Shown piece by piece: positions 61,601 to 64,000 of a DNA stretch of 64,000 nt. The notes below the pieces were generated by a model. That model saw only the letters and a program-made list of their open reading frames with translations, ran no database searches and was not told the DNA's origin. Source of the stretch: Leishmania mexicana MHOM/GT/2001/U1103 (lineage: Eukaryota; Euglenozoa; Kinetoplastea; Trypanosomatida; Trypanosomatidae). The DNA is taken from positions 405,998-469,997 of the forward strand of contig NC_018327.1 of NCBI RefSeq assembly GCF_000234665.1, given 5' to 3'. Position 1 is the first letter of the stretch. The number at the start of each line of letters is the position of its first letter. The translations under genes were made by a program, and so were the position numbers.

Positions 61601-61887
61601 TGCTGCGGCGATTTCGAAGAGGATCCAGCTCCTGCTTGCGAGGCGTTGGCTCTAGCGTTCGTGTTGTGGACCCAAACGGCAGCGGCACTGCCCACCTGGC
61701 GAGTGCCCGTTGCGCAGCGGCCATCTACGATAACGTCGGCAAAGTCAAGCGCTGTCCGTCGCAGAACCCGAATGAGCAGCGGTGTCGGCGTGATGGCCTG
61801 CCCATCAGCCTCCACAGCGCTGAGCAGCTTCGCGTGCAGCGGTATTCCCGCCTCGGCGAAGGTTGACGGAGGGGCAACCATGCTCAT
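58615..61887 (-). CDS. Degenerate DEAD-box helicase-like protein with Gly/Asn-rich tail
   Basis: 1090 residues from the ATG at 61887 (the frame is open to a TTG at 61932). The layout follows a DEAD-box protein: F-x-E-x-G (TFAEAGIPLHAKLL), PTP (ITPTPLLIRVL), a motif I position VDGRCATGTRQVGS (54-66), a motif Ia position ILAETEASAVEL, a motif Ib position IIVTTAQGFLKW, a motif II position VVEEMGGA (about 353-360) and motif V LDIMDVDVIIQYYPPQ (about 588-603). The Walker A Lys/Thr and the DEAD box are replaced, and motif VI is missing, so ATPase activity is unlikely. The C-terminal third has a Gly/Asn/Ser/Gln-rich prion-like region and a basic end (KSTSSKRRSRNTRGKKQQ), suited to RNA binding or condensates. 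Likely a pseudo-helicase in RNA biology; the partner is unknown. Confidence 0.75.
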   Translation of the reverse strand: MSMVAPPSTFAEAGIPLHAKLLSAVEADGQAITPTPLLIRVLRRTALDFADVIVDGRCATGTRQVGSAAAVWVHNTNARANASQAGAGSSSKSPQQTAGGNKASSPGTGDANSDKTVPLYRTEAALSECRSLLVLYTLHCLLSATQEPSTDGGRSSSDSSAHVRADADGRVQQLPLAARNWAPEVSIILAETEASAVELHCMCKSLGETCGLRLNAVLQVGDKPPASLVLSPATPVTEQDTANPEVSATPAGASDASKDEEGGDISRTAKKTTSAGARPHLVSIIVTTAQGFLKWNLSALLSAGVDVAVAGSGTATAAAESATDAASTGATAAAEPSPSPEMRRVHPHIASIVVEEMGGASVTSPMGVDKAVQQWREVHHTLYVAVLRQNPRYVPAAHLHPHYMWVCRGPVSHLPATLRQCFSRRSRRYYQIQPSTYISPLAVALMPHPHEGLSSPAESLGIRLVLSQNQADKEAQLRRIVTDRSGLFHRVLLLTHNKEVAQLSALIASWGVSKEAPTASTVSASSSNSVVFSRRMDSLGAQQQCHAAYLQSCEAAERVLPAAAATSSLLPYTSPVVVTLVAWDALTSLDIMDVDVIIQYYPPQKSLTDQEWAEFIQVLHTTVDGEREIELSLRQNRQIKEGNIQEKLQQLREGTTTGAAKSAEGSKQPQRPLPVLVTLMLAADFTLSAYFLHQYMYSGATGTLTRAATATSLTSTGPAPGRPGVQEPVEYPLPVLDISPKHPYFIPLVCGHTGDVEWPATAPGSPPRPRTATAGVNGAEENLMLTLTSGEAITVKKVLVAKLQKEQRQLDGFTSLSGTAAAANSVGFPGNSSLGAASSPVQLLAQGNIAMTANAASGGSANLSSSGSGGAERNSFAKMVKNSGVATANYASSAAAGVASPGAATATGIGASGVRANSRGNAGAGTGAADGSSGNNNQRQHQQRGGGGGKESASSVQNSGGGGSNSNNRCARSSAAQNSNTGGRGGSNGKDGTNANTNGSPSNSTSAAQAAATASGGVIAPGSRKENEAGNTTTRSPLASKSGASCPHVACAGAKDVGSGSGGDGKSTSSKRRSRNTRGKKQQQPSPSSS

Positions 61888-64000
61888 GACGACAACGATG
61901 TGTACAGTAGACGAGAAGACGGCCCAGGTCAACCACTCACGCGTGGTCGACGTCTATGGCGACCTCCTGTTTTCGTCTCCCCCCTTCACCAACGCAAAGA
62001 AACAAAGAAAATGCGCGCTGGTGAGCCTTCGCCACTCACCCGTTTCTCAGATCGGAAAAGACAGCACAGGCACACCGATACAAAGCGCGACAGGCACCGA
62101 CGCCGATGCACGCGTCAGGCAAGCGAGACGAGGAAAGGAGGAAGGGAGGGAGGGAGGGGGGGCCGTGCGGTGCGATGAATGGAGGTGGCAACAGGGAGAA
62201 CGAAAAACGGAGGAAAGGAATCGGGCAGTGAAAGAAAAAAAAGACGGAAGGGGAGGACGCGCGCGCGGAAGCCAAACCGAGAAGACAAGCGTACACGGGC
62301 ACACCCACACACGCGCATACACCAAAACACACACACACACACAAAGGAAACGGGAAGAAACGCAAAACGCCTGAAAACAGCAAGCGTAGAACCAAGAGAA
62401 AGGGGACAAGGCGGGAGAAGGGGACGCGTCAACACACAACAGAGTGTGTGCGTGCGTGTGCAAGAGAAACGAGAAGATCTGCACGGATACCGGTCACCGC
62501 TTCGCCCAGAGGCAGACACACGCCCACAGCAAAAGCGAGAGCCACGCGAGCACAGATACACGAGAAGTCAGGCGCAGCACATGAAAAGAACGCACAGAGA
62601 GAGTGAGAGAAAGATCGTGATGCAGGCCGGAGGAGGGGGGAGAAGTCTTCACACGACAGTGCAACAAGAAATTAGTGTCTTCCTCGGTTATGTTGTCGAC
62701 TTTTCTTCGTCTCTTGCGTGATGCACGCGTGCCTGATGCGTGCCCCTCCCCGCCCCCTCTCCCTCTCCCTCTTCTTAACTATTAGGGGTTACACGCTCCC
62801 ACGGAAGAGAGGAAAACGTCTTGCGAGAGCGAAGGAAAAACAAGGGGAAGAAGAGACAGCAAACTCCCACCTCGCTTCGCAGCGGTAACACAAGCACACG
62901 CACCAAGGCGGAGAGAGGGGAGCGGAAGGGGAGGGGGAGGAGGGGGGAGAGGACTCACGCTGATGGAGCTGTACACGCGTTGCGTTTCCCTCGCGTTGCT
63001 TCGGTGCCCCTCAGCGTCACGTAGAGTGTTGGTGGAGGTATTGTGTTGCGTCACCGATGTAGAAGCGCGCACGCGGCTTAATAGAGAAGGATCTTCCGCT
63101 TTGCCCTCTCGGTCTCCTCCTCTTGTGCTTGCCACTCCTGGTGTGTCGCACCGTCCACCGACAGCAGGCGCAACCCGAAACGAGAAGAGGGCGATGAGGC
63201 GGTAGTGAAGAGGGGAGGGACCAGTCGGCCGCTTTTGTGTGGAGCGATCAGACAGCGACGGTTAACGCTGGGGAAAGAGGCAGAACGCGCCACCGCGGGG
63301 CTCAGACTGGGTGCAGAAAGCGCACAGCCACTGTGGGAGCCCCTTAGCCTTTGTGTGTGGGTGTGTGTTCTCTTCTCGCTGCTTCCCTCTTTCGCAGGTT
63401 TCGATTGCGCGCGTGCCGTGGCGGTGCTTACGGTGCCTTATCACCCTTACTTGCTTCGCTGCTCCCACCGGTGCGGGACGCGGGGCTGCGCTACTGATGG
63501 CGGTCACCGCGTCCCCTTCGACCACCGTTCTGTGCTGGCGTATGTGTGTAAGGCCGCGGAAGGTGGCGTTGCTTGGAGGCAGGTCTTGCGTGTGCAAACC
63601 GATGGCGACGACGTCGACGAAACGGAAGGGGGTGAGGCGAGCAAGGCGAGAGAGAGGTGTCGCTTCCACGTGGCTGTCTCACCGTCTTTGGCGAAAATGG
63701 ACTGAGCAGGGGCTAGCGCACCCGCTCGGAACAGGCAATGGGGAAGGCGAGAGAGCGAGAGAGCGAGAGAGAGAGCGCGGGAGTGATCGCAGAACCGGCC
63801 GGGAAGGAGGCGCAGCGCCACAGTAGATTCAGCGCCCAAACGGAGAGACACCGACAGGGGAAGGGGATGACGGGGGGAGAAAGGTTGGCGGGGAAGGGTG
63901 AGCGGAGGAGGGGGGGGGGGCAGAATACGGTAACCAAGAGAACACAGAGAAAAAGGAATAGAGGGAGCCCCGACTCCTATGCTACGTGTGATCTATGTGT
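61888..64000. other. Intergenic DNA at right edge
   Basis: No gene seen up to the window edge. 61990-62960 is polypurine/CA-rich, with a tract at 62128-62160 that can direct splicing of the helicase-like gene. 63260-63700 is more balanced sequence that may be the 3' UTR of the next gene to the right. A G run lies near 63909-63920. Confidence 0.5.
62046..62047 (-). promoter_or_regulatory. Candidate spliced-leader acceptor AG
   Basis: The minus strand has CTTTTCCGATCTGAG downstream of a long C/T tract, about 160 nt before the ATG at 61887. Other AGs nearby are possible. Confidence 0.3.

Overview
The window looks like a gene-rich piece of a nuclear chromosome from a trypanosomatid of the Leishmania group (Leishmaniinae). 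All sixteen recognisable genes are intronless and on the minus strand. Coding sequence has high third-position GC. Genes are separated by 0.5-2.6 kb of simple-sequence DNA: CA/GT runs, polypurine on the + strand (polypyrimidine on the transcribed strand), short TATA runs and G runs. This is one directional polycistronic unit read from high to low coordinates, with trans-splicing signals instead of individual promoters. From memory, the M17 leucyl aminopeptidase and a GH32 invertase both lie on L. major chromosome 23, so this is probably the syntenic block; the species cannot be fixed from the sequence alone. The assembly is a draft, with one 100-N gap at 15846-15945 and a single N at 15949.

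In transcription order (right to left): a degenerate DEAD-box-like protein with a Gly/Asn-rich tail (58615-61887); three divergent tandem paralogues that look like BAR-domain membrane-curvature proteins (55331-56029, 50782-53007, 48081-48992, the last with an N-myristoylation signal); a TerB-like helical protein (44536-45702); a membrane-anchored protein with chitobiase-C-terminal-like repeats (40090-42186); leucyl aminopeptidase (36750-38447); a small single-span membrane protein (35537-36010); a SNF2-family ATPase split over several frames (29895-34630); a giant FCP1-like phosphatase (20403-29030); NDUFAF7, a complex I assembly methyltransferase (18027-19439); a GH32 beta-fructofuranosidase interrupted by the gap (about 15588-17175); a PIG3-like quinone oxidoreductase (13117-14139); a TPR protein (9618-12416); a large unrecognised protein with a degenerate internal repeat (5368-8292); and a type I membrane glycoprotein whose 3' end looks truncated (2771-4354).

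The genes do not form one pathway, as is normal for trypanosomatid units. The parts that deserve most attention are the BAR-like trio, the pseudo-helicase, the multiply frameshifted SNF2 gene, the decayed-looking tail after the first gene, and the chitobiase-like membrane protein.

Start codons were checked by hand. Several of the longest open frames begin at GTG or TTG, so the first in-frame ATG was preferred. Where possible this was supported by a polypyrimidine tract plus AG (candidate spliced-leader acceptor) just upstream. No tRNA, rRNA, snoRNA, CRISPR array or intact transposon was recognised.
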